Source of the DNA: an uncultured Acetobacteraceae bacterium
GTDB taxonomy: Bacteria; Pseudomonadota; Alphaproteobacteria; Acetobacterales; Acetobacteraceae
DNA: 47,285 nt
Reading direction: 5' to 3'
Assembly: GCA_937873205.1 (NCBI GenBank)
Contig: CALMVO010000030.1
Location: 24,528 to 71,812 of the forward strand
Shown: positions 36,202 through 44,756 of the stretch, in pieces
How the letters are laid out: each line of letters begins with the position of its first letter
Numbering within the stretch: position 1 is the first letter of the stretch
Notes under the pieces: model-generated
Told to the model about the DNA's origin: nothing
The model's database searches: none
What the model saw: only the letters and a program-made list of their open reading frames with translations
Translations under genes and position numbers: made by a program

Positions 36202-37050
36202 TCAGACGCTCCGCTGCGGGGCCAGCATGGCACGGATGGCGTCGGTGGTGGCGTTCGGTTGCTCCAGCATGACCTGGTGGCCGCAGCGGTCGATCCGCAG
36301 CAGCTCGGCCCCCGGCAGCAGGCCGGCCAGTTCGGCCACCGCGCGGATCGGCACGATGCCGTCCTGCTCGCCGCCCAGCACCGCGATCGGCATGCGGAGC
36401 GTCGCCAGCCGGTCCGCCGCCACCGCGGGCGGCTGCGCCAGCATCGCCTGCATCATGGACAGCCGGTTGCCGCGCGTGGCGCGCTGCTCGGCCCGCACCA
36501 GGGCGGGGTCGGCGTCGGGGTGCCAGGCCCGCCGGGCGAAGCCGCGCGCCAGCAGCGGACGCGCCAGCTCCAGCAGCGGCAGCGGCAGCCGGCCGAGCAG
36601 GCCGCCGAACAGCCGGCCGGTGCCGAGCCGGCCGATCGGCGCCGGTCCGACCAGCACCAGCCCGTCGATCGCGCGGTCTCGCGCCAGCTCGGGTGGCGGG
36701 TCGAGCGCCAGCGCCAGCGTGATCCGGGCGCCGTAGGAGTGCGCCACGACCAGGTTGCGCGCGGTGGCGTGGCGCCCGAACAGCGCCCGCGCATCTTCCA
36801 GCAGCTCGCCGCCGTGATAGCAGGATGGATCGTGCGGCCGCGGGCTGGCGCCGTGGCCGAGCGCGTCCCAGGCGACCAGGTTGCAGCCGGAATCCTGCAG
36901 CGCCCGCCACTGGAACCGCCACTGCTCCTTGTTGCCGCCGCCGCCATGGATGAGGAACAGGGTGGTGTCGGCCCCCACATCGCGGGTGGCGACGTGCAGC
37001 TGCCGTCCCGGTCTCGCCTCCCGCAGCGCGCCGCCGAGCTCGGACGTCAT
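36202..37050 (-). CDS. Alpha/beta hydrolase
   Basis: A 282-residue cytoplasmic hydrolase. The oxyanion motif HGGGGN is at 35-40, the nucleophile elbow AHSYGA gives Ser105, and Asp230 (GGEQDGIV) and His258 (CGHQV) complete the triad. An ester, lactone or amide substrate is possible. GAGGAT lies just before ATG 37050, whose first bases overlap the stop of the P1 peptidase gene (ATGA, 37047-37050). Coupled expression suggests the two enzymes act on related molecules. Confidence 0.88.
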   Translation of the reverse strand: MTSELGGALREARPGRQLHVATRDVGADTTLFLIHGGGGNKEQWRFQWRALQDSGCNLVAWDALGHGASPRPHDPSCYHGGELLEDARALFGRHATARNLVVAHSYGARITLALALDPPPELARDRAIDGLVLVGPAPIGRLGTGRLFGGLLGRLPLPLLELARPLLARGFARRAWHPDADPALVRAEQRATRGNRLSMMQAMLAQPPAVAADRLATLRMPIAVLGGEQDGIVPIRAVAELAGLLPGAELLRIDRCGHQVMLEQPNATTDAIRAMLAPQRSV

Positions 37051-38060
37051 GGGCGATCCTCCGTGAGTGCGGCGCCGAACCGGGTGTGCCAGCAGGGCTG
37101 CTCGGCCGTCCGGCCCTGCGACCGCGCCTCGAACACGCCGCGCCCCACCGCCCGCGCGGTGACCAGCGTGGCGGCGAGGCAGAGGCCGGACAGCTCGGCG
37201 TCGCTGCCGGAAAGCGGGCGCGCGCCGGTCGAGGCCGCGAACAGGGTGTCCCCGTCGCGCGCCAGGTGCGCGGGCAGCACCGCGCGGGCGATTCCGTCCT
37301 GGGCCAGGATCGCCAGCCGCCGGCATTGCTGCGCGGAGAGTGCCGCGTCGGTGACGACGAGGCCGATCGTGGTGCCCCAGACGCCCGCCGGCTTCACGTG
37401 GAGATCGAGCGCGTCGGCGGCGAGTTGGCCCGGCATGCCGAGCCCGCCGAATTCGCCGTCCCGCTCGAACGGCGCCGCCCAGAGATGCGGCCCGTCGCCG
37501 ATGGTGGCCGAGCCGACCGCGTTCACCGCCACCAGCGCCGCGACGCGGTGGCCTTCCGGGGTCGTCATGCTGGCTGAGCCCAGCCCGCCCTTGCAGGTGG
37601 CGGTGGTGGCACCCAGCCCGGCGCCGGCGCTGCCGAGCGCGAAGCGGCCAGCGGCGGCGGCCCGGGCGGCGTCGTGGCCCAGCGCTGCATAGGGGGAGTA
37701 TCGACCCCAGCCCTTGTCGCCGCCGTTGGTGAGGTCGAACAGGCTGGCCTGCACCACGATCGGCACCCGGACCGGCTGGCCTGGCCCGCTGGGAAAGTCC
37801 TCGCGCAGCGCCGCCTGCACGCCGGCGGTGGCGTCGAGCCCGTAGGTGGAGCCGCCCGACAGCACCACGGCGTGCACCCGCTCGACCGCCATCTCCAGCT
37901 CCAGCAGCGCGGTCTCGCGTGCGGCCGGGGCACCCCCCAGCGTGCTGACGGCGGCCACCGCCGGGCGGTCGAACAGGATCGCGGTCACCCCGGAGCGCAG
38001 CGTCTCGCAGCCGGCCTGGCCGACGCGCAGCCCGGCGATATCGGTCAGCAGGTTCAGCAT
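37047..38060 (-). CDS. P1 family (DmpA/BapA/NylC-type) N-terminal-nucleophile peptidase
   Basis: A 337-residue S58 family protein. These proteins cut themselves into alpha and beta chains, exposing a Ser or Thr nucleophile. Family motifs are AVVLSGGSTYGLDATAGVQA (64-83), TCKGGLGSASM (155-165) and VAALVAVNAVGSA (173-185). The predicted cleavage is before Thr230 or Thr231 in WGTTIGLVVTDAAL. This aligns in character with Thr267 of NylC and Ser250 of DmpA and gives chains of about 229 and 108 residues. Known members are beta-aminopeptidases, D-aminopeptidases and 6-aminohexanoate-oligomer hydrolases. It starts 7 bp after the downstream ABC ATPase gene. No signal peptide is seen, so it should act on imported material. 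Confidence 0.9.
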   Translation of the reverse strand: MLNLLTDIAGLRVGQAGCETLRSGVTAILFDRPAVAAVSTLGGAPAARETALLELEMAVERVHAVVLSGGSTYGLDATAGVQAALREDFPSGPGQPVRVPIVVQASLFDLTNGGDKGWGRYSPYAALGHDAARAAAAGRFALGSAGAGLGATTATCKGGLGSASMTTPEGHRVAALVAVNAVGSATIGDGPHLWAAPFERDGEFGGLGMPGQLAADALDLHVKPAGVWGTTIGLVVTDAALSAQQCRRLAILAQDGIARAVLPAHLARDGDTLFAASTGARPLSGSDAELSGLCLAATLVTARAVGRGVFEARSQGRTAEQPCWHTRFGAALTEDRP

Positions 38061-38067
38061 GCCAGCC

Positions 38068-38832
<765 letters not shown>

Positions 38833-38860
38833 GCCGGGCGCGCCGGGATCTGGGCGGGGC

Positions 38861-38984
38861 AGGAAGGCCAGGGGCTCTGCCCCTGGACCCCGCCAAAGGC
38901 TCGCCTTTGGAAACCACTTATAGGATGGGTTCCAAGGGCCGCGGCCCTTGGCGGGTCCAGGGCAGAGCCCTGGCCTTGCTTCCT
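38861..38984. repeat. Full REP-like inverted repeat between the two ABC ATPase genes
   Basis: Two arms of about 55 bp face each other. The left arm (38861-38917) contains CAGGGGCTCTGCCCCTG and CCAAAGGCTCGCCTTTGG. The right arm (38928-38984) contains the mirror blocks CCAAGGGCCGCGGCCCTTGG and CCAGGGCAGAGCCCTGG. Each arm also folds on itself. The element fills the whole gap between the oppD-like stop and the oppF-like start region, and even includes the stop codon. Confidence 0.8.
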
Positions 38985-39958
38985 CATACGGTGACCACCG
39001 GATGCAGGCAGGCGACCCGGTGCGCCGGACCCGCCGCATGCAGCGGCGGCTGCTCGGGCAGGCAGTCGGGCTCCACCCGGCCGCAGCGGCCGGCAAAGCA
39101 GCAGCCGGGGCCGCGCGCGAACGGCGGCGGTACCTGGCCCCGGATGGTCGGCAGCCGCGTGCCGGGTGCCGTGTGGCCGGCATGCAGCGAGCAGCCGAAC
39201 AGGCCCTCGGTGTAGGGGTGGCGGCGGGCCGCGAACAGGGCGGCGGTCGGCGCCGCCTCCACCGCGCGGCCGGCATACAGCACCAGCGCCCGCGCGCAGA
39301 CCTGCGCCAGCAGCCCCAGATCGTGCGTGATCATCAGCAGCGCCATGCGCCGCTCGGCGACCAGCTCGGCCAGCAGCGCCAGGACCTGCGCCTGCGTACC
39401 CATGTCGAGCGCGGTCGAGAACTCGTCGGCGATCAGCAGCGCCGGCTCGCAGGCCAGCGCGATCGCGATCAGCACCCGCTGCCGCTGCCCGCCGGACAGG
39501 CGGTGCGGCAGCGTGTGCGGCGACGCCACCCCGGCCGGCAGCCCGACCCGGTCCAGCAGCGCCCGCGCCCGCGCGTCGGCCTCCGCCCGCCCCAGCCCAA
39601 GCTGAGCTCGCAGGCCCTCGGCCACCTGCCGGCCGATCGGCTGCGTCGGGTTCAGCGCCCGCATCGGCTCCTGGAACACCATGGCGATGCGCCGTCCGCG
39701 GGTGGCGCGGCGGGCGCGCTCCGGCAGCGCCAGCAGGTCTGTGCCGTCGAGGCGGACCGCACCCGATGCCGCGACGCCGCGCGGCAGCAGCCCGATCAGC
39801 GCCAGCGCCAGCATCGACTTGCCGCAACCGGACTCGCCGACCACGCCCAGCGTGCCGCCCACCTCCAGCGCGAAGCCCACCCGCTCCAGCAGGTAGGCAT
39901 ACTCGGCCCCGCGGCGCACCCGCAGCGACAGCCCCTCGACCTCCAGCAGCACGCTCAC
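38984..39958 (-). CDS. Peptide ABC transporter ATPase (OppD/DppD-like)
   Basis: A 324-residue ATPase. Walker A is GESGCGKSM, the Q-loop region is MVFQEPMRALNPTQPIG, the signature is LSGGQRQRVLIAIAL, Walker B is LLIADEFSTALD (Phe-Ser in place of the usual Pro-Thr) and the switch His is in MITHDLGLLAQV. The C-terminal Cys-rich segment (CCFAGRCGRVEPDC) is the oligopeptide-transporter extension. The GTG start at 39958 overlaps the permease stop (GTGA). The end lies in a palindromic repeat. Confidence 0.92.
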   Translation of the reverse strand: MSVLLEVEGLSLRVRRGAEYAYLLERVGFALEVGGTLGVVGESGCGKSMLALALIGLLPRGVAASGAVRLDGTDLLALPERARRATRGRRIAMVFQEPMRALNPTQPIGRQVAEGLRAQLGLGRAEADARARALLDRVGLPAGVASPHTLPHRLSGGQRQRVLIAIALACEPALLIADEFSTALDMGTQAQVLALLAELVAERRMALLMITHDLGLLAQVCARALVLYAGRAVEAAPTAALFAARRHPYTEGLFGCSLHAGHTAPGTRLPTIRGQVPPPFARGPGCCFAGRCGRVEPDCLPEQPPLHAAGPAHRVACLHPVVTV

Positions 39959-40782
39959 CGCACGGGTGCCAGCGTCGGGTCGAGCCGGTCACGCAGCCCG
40001 TCGCCGAGCAGGTTGCAGCCCAGCACCAGCAGCGCCACCACCGCGCCGGGGGCGATCACCAGCAGCGGGGCGTCGAAGATGCGCGCCTGGTCGTCGGCCA
40101 GGATGCGGCCCAGGCTCGGCAGCGGCGGCGGCATGCCGAGCCCGAGATAGGACAGCCCGGCCTCCGACAGCGCCGCGATCGCCAGCGCCAGCGTCGCCTG
40201 CACCAGCAGGATCGCGCCGATGTTGGGCAGCACGTGCTCCAGCAGGATGGCGACCCGGCCGCGCCCGGCGACGCGTGCGGCGGCGATGAAGTCGCGGTGC
40301 AGCACCGACAGCGCGCCGCCCCGGGCGATGCGCATGAAGGCCGGCACGTTGAAGGCGCCGATGGCGACGATCTCGGCGGCGATGCCGGTGCCCTCGGCTG
40401 CCACCAGCATCGCGGCCGTCAGCAGCGGCGGGAAGGCGAGCCCGAGGTCGGCGATCCGCATCACCAGCGCCCCGCCCCAGCCCGGCGCCGCGCCCAGCAG
40501 GCCGAGCGGGATGCCGACCAGCCCGCCCAGCGCGATCGCGGCGGCGCAGACCAGTCCGCTGTTGAGGGTGGCCACCATCAGCCGCGAGGCGACGTCGCGG
40601 CCGAACGGGTCGGTGCCGAGCACGTGTCGCAGCGAGGGCGACAGCAGCCGGTGCGCGATGTCGATGGCGCCGGGCGGGAACGGCGTCCAGACCGCCGACA
40701 GCGCCGCCGGCACGAGCACGAGCGCCAGGATCAGCGTCCCGGCCCACAGGCTGGGATGGCGCGGCGGGGCCGGCCGCCTCAC
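39955..40782 (-). CDS. Peptide ABC transporter permease (OppC/DppC-like)
   Basis: A 275-residue inner-membrane permease with about six helices. The family marks are HVLGTDPFGRDVASRLMVA and the loop DFIAAARVAGRGRVAILLEH with LPNIGAILLVQATL. The GTG start at 40782 overlaps the oppB-like stop, and the stop overlaps the next GTG. The chain of overlaps implies equal synthesis of the transporter subunits. Confidence 0.94.
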   Translation of the reverse strand: MRRPAPPRHPSLWAGTLILALVLVPAALSAVWTPFPPGAIDIAHRLLSPSLRHVLGTDPFGRDVASRLMVATLNSGLVCAAAIALGGLVGIPLGLLGAAPGWGGALVMRIADLGLAFPPLLTAAMLVAAEGTGIAAEIVAIGAFNVPAFMRIARGGALSVLHRDFIAAARVAGRGRVAILLEHVLPNIGAILLVQATLALAIAALSEAGLSYLGLGMPPPLPSLGRILADDQARIFDAPLLVIAPGAVVALLVLGCNLLGDGLRDRLDPTLAPVR

Positions 40783-41732
40783 GCACGGCGCTCCCCGCCC
40801 AGGCGCGGATCGAGCCGGAGCGCCGCGAGGTCGACCGCGACGTTCACCAGCACCACGAGACCCACCAGCAGCAGCACGATGTCCTGCACCACCGGCAGGT
40901 CGCGCTGGTCGATCGCCTCCAGCACCAGCCGGCCCAGACCGGGCAGGTCGAACACCGTCTCGACGATGATGGTGCCGGTCAGCAGCAGCGGGAACTGGAT
41001 GCCGACCAGGGTGATCACCGGCACCAGCGCGTTCGGCACCGCGTGCCGCCACAGCGCGGCCTGGGTGCCCAGCCCCTTGGCCCGCGCCGTGCGCACGAAA
41101 TCCTCCGACAGCGCGCCCAGCGTGGCCGAGCGCATGAACCGGGCCAGGATCGCCGCCTGCGGCAAGGCCAACGCCAGCGCCGGCAGCACCAGCGCCCGCA
41201 GCGCCGCCAGCGGCGAGGGCTCCCAGCCGGGGAAGCCGCCCGACGGCAGCCAGTGCAGCACGAGCGCGAACAGCAGGATCAGCAGCACCCCGCCCCAGAA
41301 GTCGGGGATCGCCTTGAACAGCTGCGCCGCCACCATGATCGCGGTGTCGGACACGCGGCCCTGGCGCGCCGCCGCGGCGACGCCGACGGGCAGGCCGATC
41401 GCCACCGACAGCAGCAGCGTGATCCCGGCCAGCGGCAGGGTGATCCGCAACCGGTCCGCCAGCAGCTGCGACACCGGCACGGCGTAGGTCAGGCTGGTGC
41501 CCAGATGCAGCGTCAGCAGCCCGCCCGCCCAGCGCAGGTAGCGCAGCGGCAGCGGCAGGTCGAGGCCGAGCTGGTGGTGCAGCCGGACGACCGCGTCGGG
41601 CGTCGCGTCGAGCCCCAGCATGACCAGCGCCGGATCGCCCGGCAGCGCGTTCAGCAGCAGGAACACGATCACCGAGCCCAGCAGCAGGGTCAGCGCCATG
41701 CCGCCCAGCCTGGCACCCACCGCCCGGATCAC
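40779..41732 (-). CDS. Peptide ABC transporter permease (OppB/DppB-like)
   Basis: A 317-residue inner-membrane permease. Marks include LLNALPGDPALVMLG near the start, LDLPLPLRYLRW, the EAA-type loop SEDFVRTARAKGLGTQAALW and VPVITLVGIQFPLLLTGTII, VETVFDLPGLGRL. The GTG start at 41732 overlaps the binding-protein stop (GTGA, 41729-41732). Confidence 0.94.
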   Translation of the reverse strand: MIRAVGARLGGMALTLLLGSVIVFLLLNALPGDPALVMLGLDATPDAVVRLHHQLGLDLPLPLRYLRWAGGLLTLHLGTSLTYAVPVSQLLADRLRITLPLAGITLLLSVAIGLPVGVAAAARQGRVSDTAIMVAAQLFKAIPDFWGGVLLILLFALVLHWLPSGGFPGWEPSPLAALRALVLPALALALPQAAILARFMRSATLGALSEDFVRTARAKGLGTQAALWRHAVPNALVPVITLVGIQFPLLLTGTIIVETVFDLPGLGRLVLEAIDQRDLPVVQDIVLLLVGLVVLVNVAVDLAALRLDPRLGGERRA

Positions 41733-43369
41733 GGCGCCCAGCTCACGCCGGCGATCGGCACCGCCGGGATCGGCTGGTCGTGCCACATGCCGTGCAGCTT
41801 CGCGTCCCAGACGTTGGTGCGCGGCAGCGAGAACAGGAACACGTTGGGTTCGTCGTCGGCCAGCTTGCGCTGCAGCGCCGCCGACAGCAGGTGCCGCTGG
41901 GCCGGGTCGAGGCTGGCGTCGTACTGGCGGTAGAGCGCCGCGTAGCCGGCATCGTGGTAGCCGAAATAGTAGTGCGGCCGCGCATATAGATCGAGGTCGT
42001 GCGGCTCGACGTGCGCGATCACGGTCGCGTCGTAGTCGGCATGGACGAACACCCGCGACAGCCATTGCGGCCACTCCACCGGCACCAGCTCGGCATCCAG
42101 CCCGACCTGGCCCAGATAGGCGGCGACCAGCTCGCCGGTCTGCCGCGCATAGTCGATCGGCGGGATCGCGATGGCGATGCGGGTGCCGGGCCGCACCCCG
42201 GCGGCGGCGAGCAGACGCTTCGCCTCGGCCGGATCGAACGGATAGCGTGCGGAGAGGTCCACGTAGTCGGGGTCGGAGGGCGCCATGTGCGAGCCGATCA
42301 CGCGGCCGTCCGGAACGTCGATCGCCTGCAGGATCGCCGGCCGGTCGATCGCCATCGCCAGCGCGCGGCGCACGCGGACGTCGTCGAACGGATGCCGCGC
42401 CTCGTTCAGCGCCAGGATCACCTTGTTCGGCGAGCTGCCCGGTACGACGGCGAAGCGGGGATCGTGCGTGAAGCGCGCCAGCAGCTGGCGCGACGGGAAC
42501 GACGGGTAGGCGTCGAGCCCGCCGCTCTCGAGCGCGTTGGTCGCCGCCAGCGGGTCACCGATGAAGCGGAACGTCACCGTCCGGATCGCCGGCTTCTGCC
42601 CCCAGTAGCCGTCGTTGCGGACCAGCACGACGCTGTCGCCGCGGCGCCAGGAGTCGAAGCGGTAGGGCCCGGTGCCGATCGGATGCGGCCCGTTTCCGGT
42701 CACGCTGCCGGGCGAGACCATCGCCGCGTCCGGCCAGGCCATGTCGTAGGCGAAGCTGCCGACCGGATGGTCCAGCGTCACCACCGCCTCCAGCGGCGAC
42801 GGGCAGGCCACACCCTTGATCGGCACGAAGAACTGGCGCTGCGGGTTGAGGCTGTCGGCTGCCGCGGCGCGGCCGTAGGAGAACTGCACGACGGAGCAGT
42901 CGAACGCGGCGCCATCATGGAAGCGCACGCCCGGCTGCAGCTGGAAGTCGTAGCGCAGCCCGTCCGCCGAGACGGTCCAGCTCCGCGCCAGCAGCGGCTG
43001 CACCTCCCCCGCCTGGTCGATGCGCAGCAGGCCCTCCAGCACGTTGCCGTTGGTGATGAAGCGGATCGGCTCAGCCGGGTTGACGGTGGGATCGAGCACC
43101 GGCGGCTCCAGCGCCATGCCGACCGCAAGTGTCGTCTTCTGGGCCAGCGCCGGCTGCATCGTCATCGCGAGCAGGAGTGCCGCGCCGTAGGCGAGAAGGC
43201 CGGGGGCGTCGTGCGCAGCACGCTGAAGCGTGACGCCCCTGGACCCCACGGGGGCCGCGGGCCTCAGACCCCGATTTATGAGGGATTCAAGCACGATCGT
43301 CTTCTTATGGATCGGGGTTTGGGGCCCGTGGCCCCAACGGGTCCAGGGCAGAGCCCTGACCTTTGCCAT
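41729..43369 (-). CDS. Family-5 (DppA/OppA-like) periplasmic binding protein with a repeat-derived N-terminus
   Basis: The substrate receptor of the adjacent peptide ABC importer. Family features include TVNPAEPIRFITNGNVLEGL, GLRYDFQLQPGVRFHDGAAF and YRFDSWRRGDSVVLVRNDGY. A hydrophobic signal core (GLLAYGAALLLAMTMQPALAQ) is intact, but its natural start is not. Upstream codons come from a REP-like element (43234-43367). Candidate starts are ATG 43369 (546 residues, overlapping the amidase end) and GTG 43294 (521 residues); ATG codons within the signal core would destroy it. I give the longer form. Substrates of this family are di/oligopeptides, opines or other amides. Confidence 0.85.
   Translation of the reverse strand: MAKVRALPWTRWGHGPQTPIHKKTIVLESLINRGLRPAAPVGSRGVTLQRAAHDAPGLLAYGAALLLAMTMQPALAQKTTLAVGMALEPPVLDPTVNPAEPIRFITNGNVLEGLLRIDQAGEVQPLLARSWTVSADGLRYDFQLQPGVRFHDGAAFDCSVVQFSYGRAAAADSLNPQRQFFVPIKGVACPSPLEAVVTLDHPVGSFAYDMAWPDAAMVSPGSVTGNGPHPIGTGPYRFDSWRRGDSVVLVRNDGYWGQKPAIRTVTFRFIGDPLAATNALESGGLDAYPSFPSRQLLARFTHDPRFAVVPGSSPNKVILALNEARHPFDDVRVRRALAMAIDRPAILQAIDVPDGRVIGSHMAPSDPDYVDLSARYPFDPAEAKRLLAAAGVRPGTRIAIAIPPIDYARQTGELVAAYLGQVGLDAELVPVEWPQWLSRVFVHADYDATVIAHVEPHDLDLYARPHYYFGYHDAGYAALYRQYDASLDPAQRHLLSAALQRKLADDEPNVFLFSLPRTNVWDAKLHGMWHDQPIPAVPIAGVSWAP
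43234..43367. repeat. Full REP-like inverted repeat between the amidase and binding-protein genes
   Basis: The left arm (about 43234-43279) reads CCCCTGGACCCCACGGGGGC and ends CAGACCCCGATTTAT. The right arm (about 43311-43366) reads ATCGGGGTTTGGGGCCCGTG and ends GTCCAGGGCAGAGCCCTGAC. The arms are reverse complements with mismatches. The right arm encodes the last residues of the amidase, and both arms lie in the apparent leader of the binding protein. Confidence 0.8.
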
Positions 43370-44756
43370 GCCCGGGCGGTCGCGGCCAAGGCCGCATCGG
43401 CCCGCGCCGCGCCTCGTACCAGCGCGCCAGCTGCATCGCCAGCAGGTCGGCGTGGCGGCGGGTCACGATCTGAAGCCCGATCGGCGTGCCGCCGGGCGAG
43501 TGGCCGCAGTTGATCGAGACCGCCGGCTGCTCGCCCATGTTCCACGGCAGCGTGTGGGCGATATGCTCGAACGGCCGCGCCGGGTCGTTCAGCGGCGACG
43601 CCCACTCCGCCGGGAACGACAGGTTCGGCGTCACCGGAGACAGCACCGCGTCGACCGTCTCGAACAGCGCGGCGCAGCGCCGGCGCAGCTCGAAGGTGCC
43701 GCCGAAGCCCGCGATCGCGTCCGGCCCCGACACCGCGGCGCCGAGCCGCGCCCAGTCCAGGATGTAGGGCAGCACCATCGCCCGGCGCTCCGGCGGGTAG
43801 CCGGCGATGTCGCCCCAGGCGCGGGCGCGCCAGTAGAGATCGATTCCGTCCAGGATGGCGCGGTCCAGCACCGGAGCGGCCGGCACCAGGACGGCACCCT
43901 CTCGCTCGAACAGCCGCGCCGCCGCTTCCACCGCCGCCAGGATCTCGGGCTCCGTCGCCATGCCGCAGCCGGCCTCCGGCATCAGCCCGATGCGCAGGCC
44001 TCGCACGTCGGCCAGCCGACGGTCCCAGTCGATCTCTTCCGGCGGCAGGCTGGTAGCGTCGCGCGCATCCGGCCGCGCCAGCGCCCGCATCAGCAGCGCC
44101 GCGTCGGCGACGGTGCGCGTCATCGGCCCGGCGCAGCGCCCGACATAATAGGGATCGATCGGCACCCGGCCATAGCTCGGCTTGAAGCCAACCAGCCCGC
44201 ACCAGGCGGCGGGCAACCGCACCGAGCCGCCGATGTCGGTGCCGACATGCAGCGGTCCGTAGCCGGCCGCCGCGGCCGCCGCGGCGCCGGCGCTCGACCC
44301 GCCGGGGTTGGTGGCGAGATCCCACGGGTTGCGGGCGAGCGCATGCAGGCTCGACAGCCCGGACGACAGCATGCCGAGGTCAGGCGCGGTGGTCTTGGCC
44401 AGCAGGATGGCCCCGGCCTCCCGCAGCCGCGCCGCCGGCGGCGCGTCCTCGGTCGCTTCGATCAGCGGGGTGGCGGCGGTGCCAAGCGGGGTCGGCGTCC
44501 CGCGGGTGGCGATCAGCTCCTTCACGGTCACCGGCACGCCGTCGAGTGGACCGGCGACACCGCGACGCCATCGCTCGGTGGAAGCCGCCGCATCGCGCGT
44601 CGCCTGCTCCGGGCCGTAGGCGTAGAGCGCGCAGAGATGCGGCTCCCACGCCGCGACGTGGCTGATCACGGCCGCCATTGCCTCGGTCGGGCTGAAGCGG
44701 CCGGACGCGTAGCCGGCCAGCAGGCCGACGGCGTCAAGCTCTGCGAGTGAGGTCAA
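43305..44756 (-). CDS. Amidase-signature family hydrolase
   Basis: A 483-residue amidase. The Lys-cisSer-Ser triad is Lys79 (PVTVKEL), Ser154 (NPGGSSAG) and Ser178 (DIGGSVRLP). The 24-residue spacing between the two Ser is the same as in peptide amidase and NylA. No signal peptide is seen, so it is cytoplasmic. The start is TTG 44756, whose bases overlap the stop of the TonB receptor gene (TTGA, 44753-44756), so translation should be coupled. The C-terminal tail (GQGSALDPLGPRAPNPDP) is encoded by a REP-like element and is probably not functional. It could hydrolyse a cyclic or linear amide, such as an omega-amino-acid oligomer. Confidence 0.92.
   Translation of the reverse strand: MTSLAELDAVGLLAGYASGRFSPTEAMAAVISHVAAWEPHLCALYAYGPEQATRDAAASTERWRRGVAGPLDGVPVTVKELIATRGTPTPLGTAATPLIEATEDAPPAARLREAGAILLAKTTAPDLGMLSSGLSSLHALARNPWDLATNPGGSSAGAAAAAAAGYGPLHVGTDIGGSVRLPAAWCGLVGFKPSYGRVPIDPYYVGRCAGPMTRTVADAALLMRALARPDARDATSLPPEEIDWDRRLADVRGLRIGLMPEAGCGMATEPEILAAVEAAARLFEREGAVLVPAAPVLDRAILDGIDLYWRARAWGDIAGYPPERRAMVLPYILDWARLGAAVSGPDAIAGFGGTFELRRRCAALFETVDAVLSPVTPNLSFPAEWASPLNDPARPFEHIAHTLPWNMGEQPAVSINCGHSPGGTPIGLQIVTRRHADLLAMQLARWYEARRGPMRPWPRPPGHGKGQGSALDPLGPRAPNPDP

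Noticed and set aside
34819-37692. 957-codon open frame on the plus strand opposite the TPR, hydrolase and P1 peptidase genes
   Set aside because: It crosses three well-supported minus-strand genes and their junctions. The composition is typical of antisense GC-rich frames.
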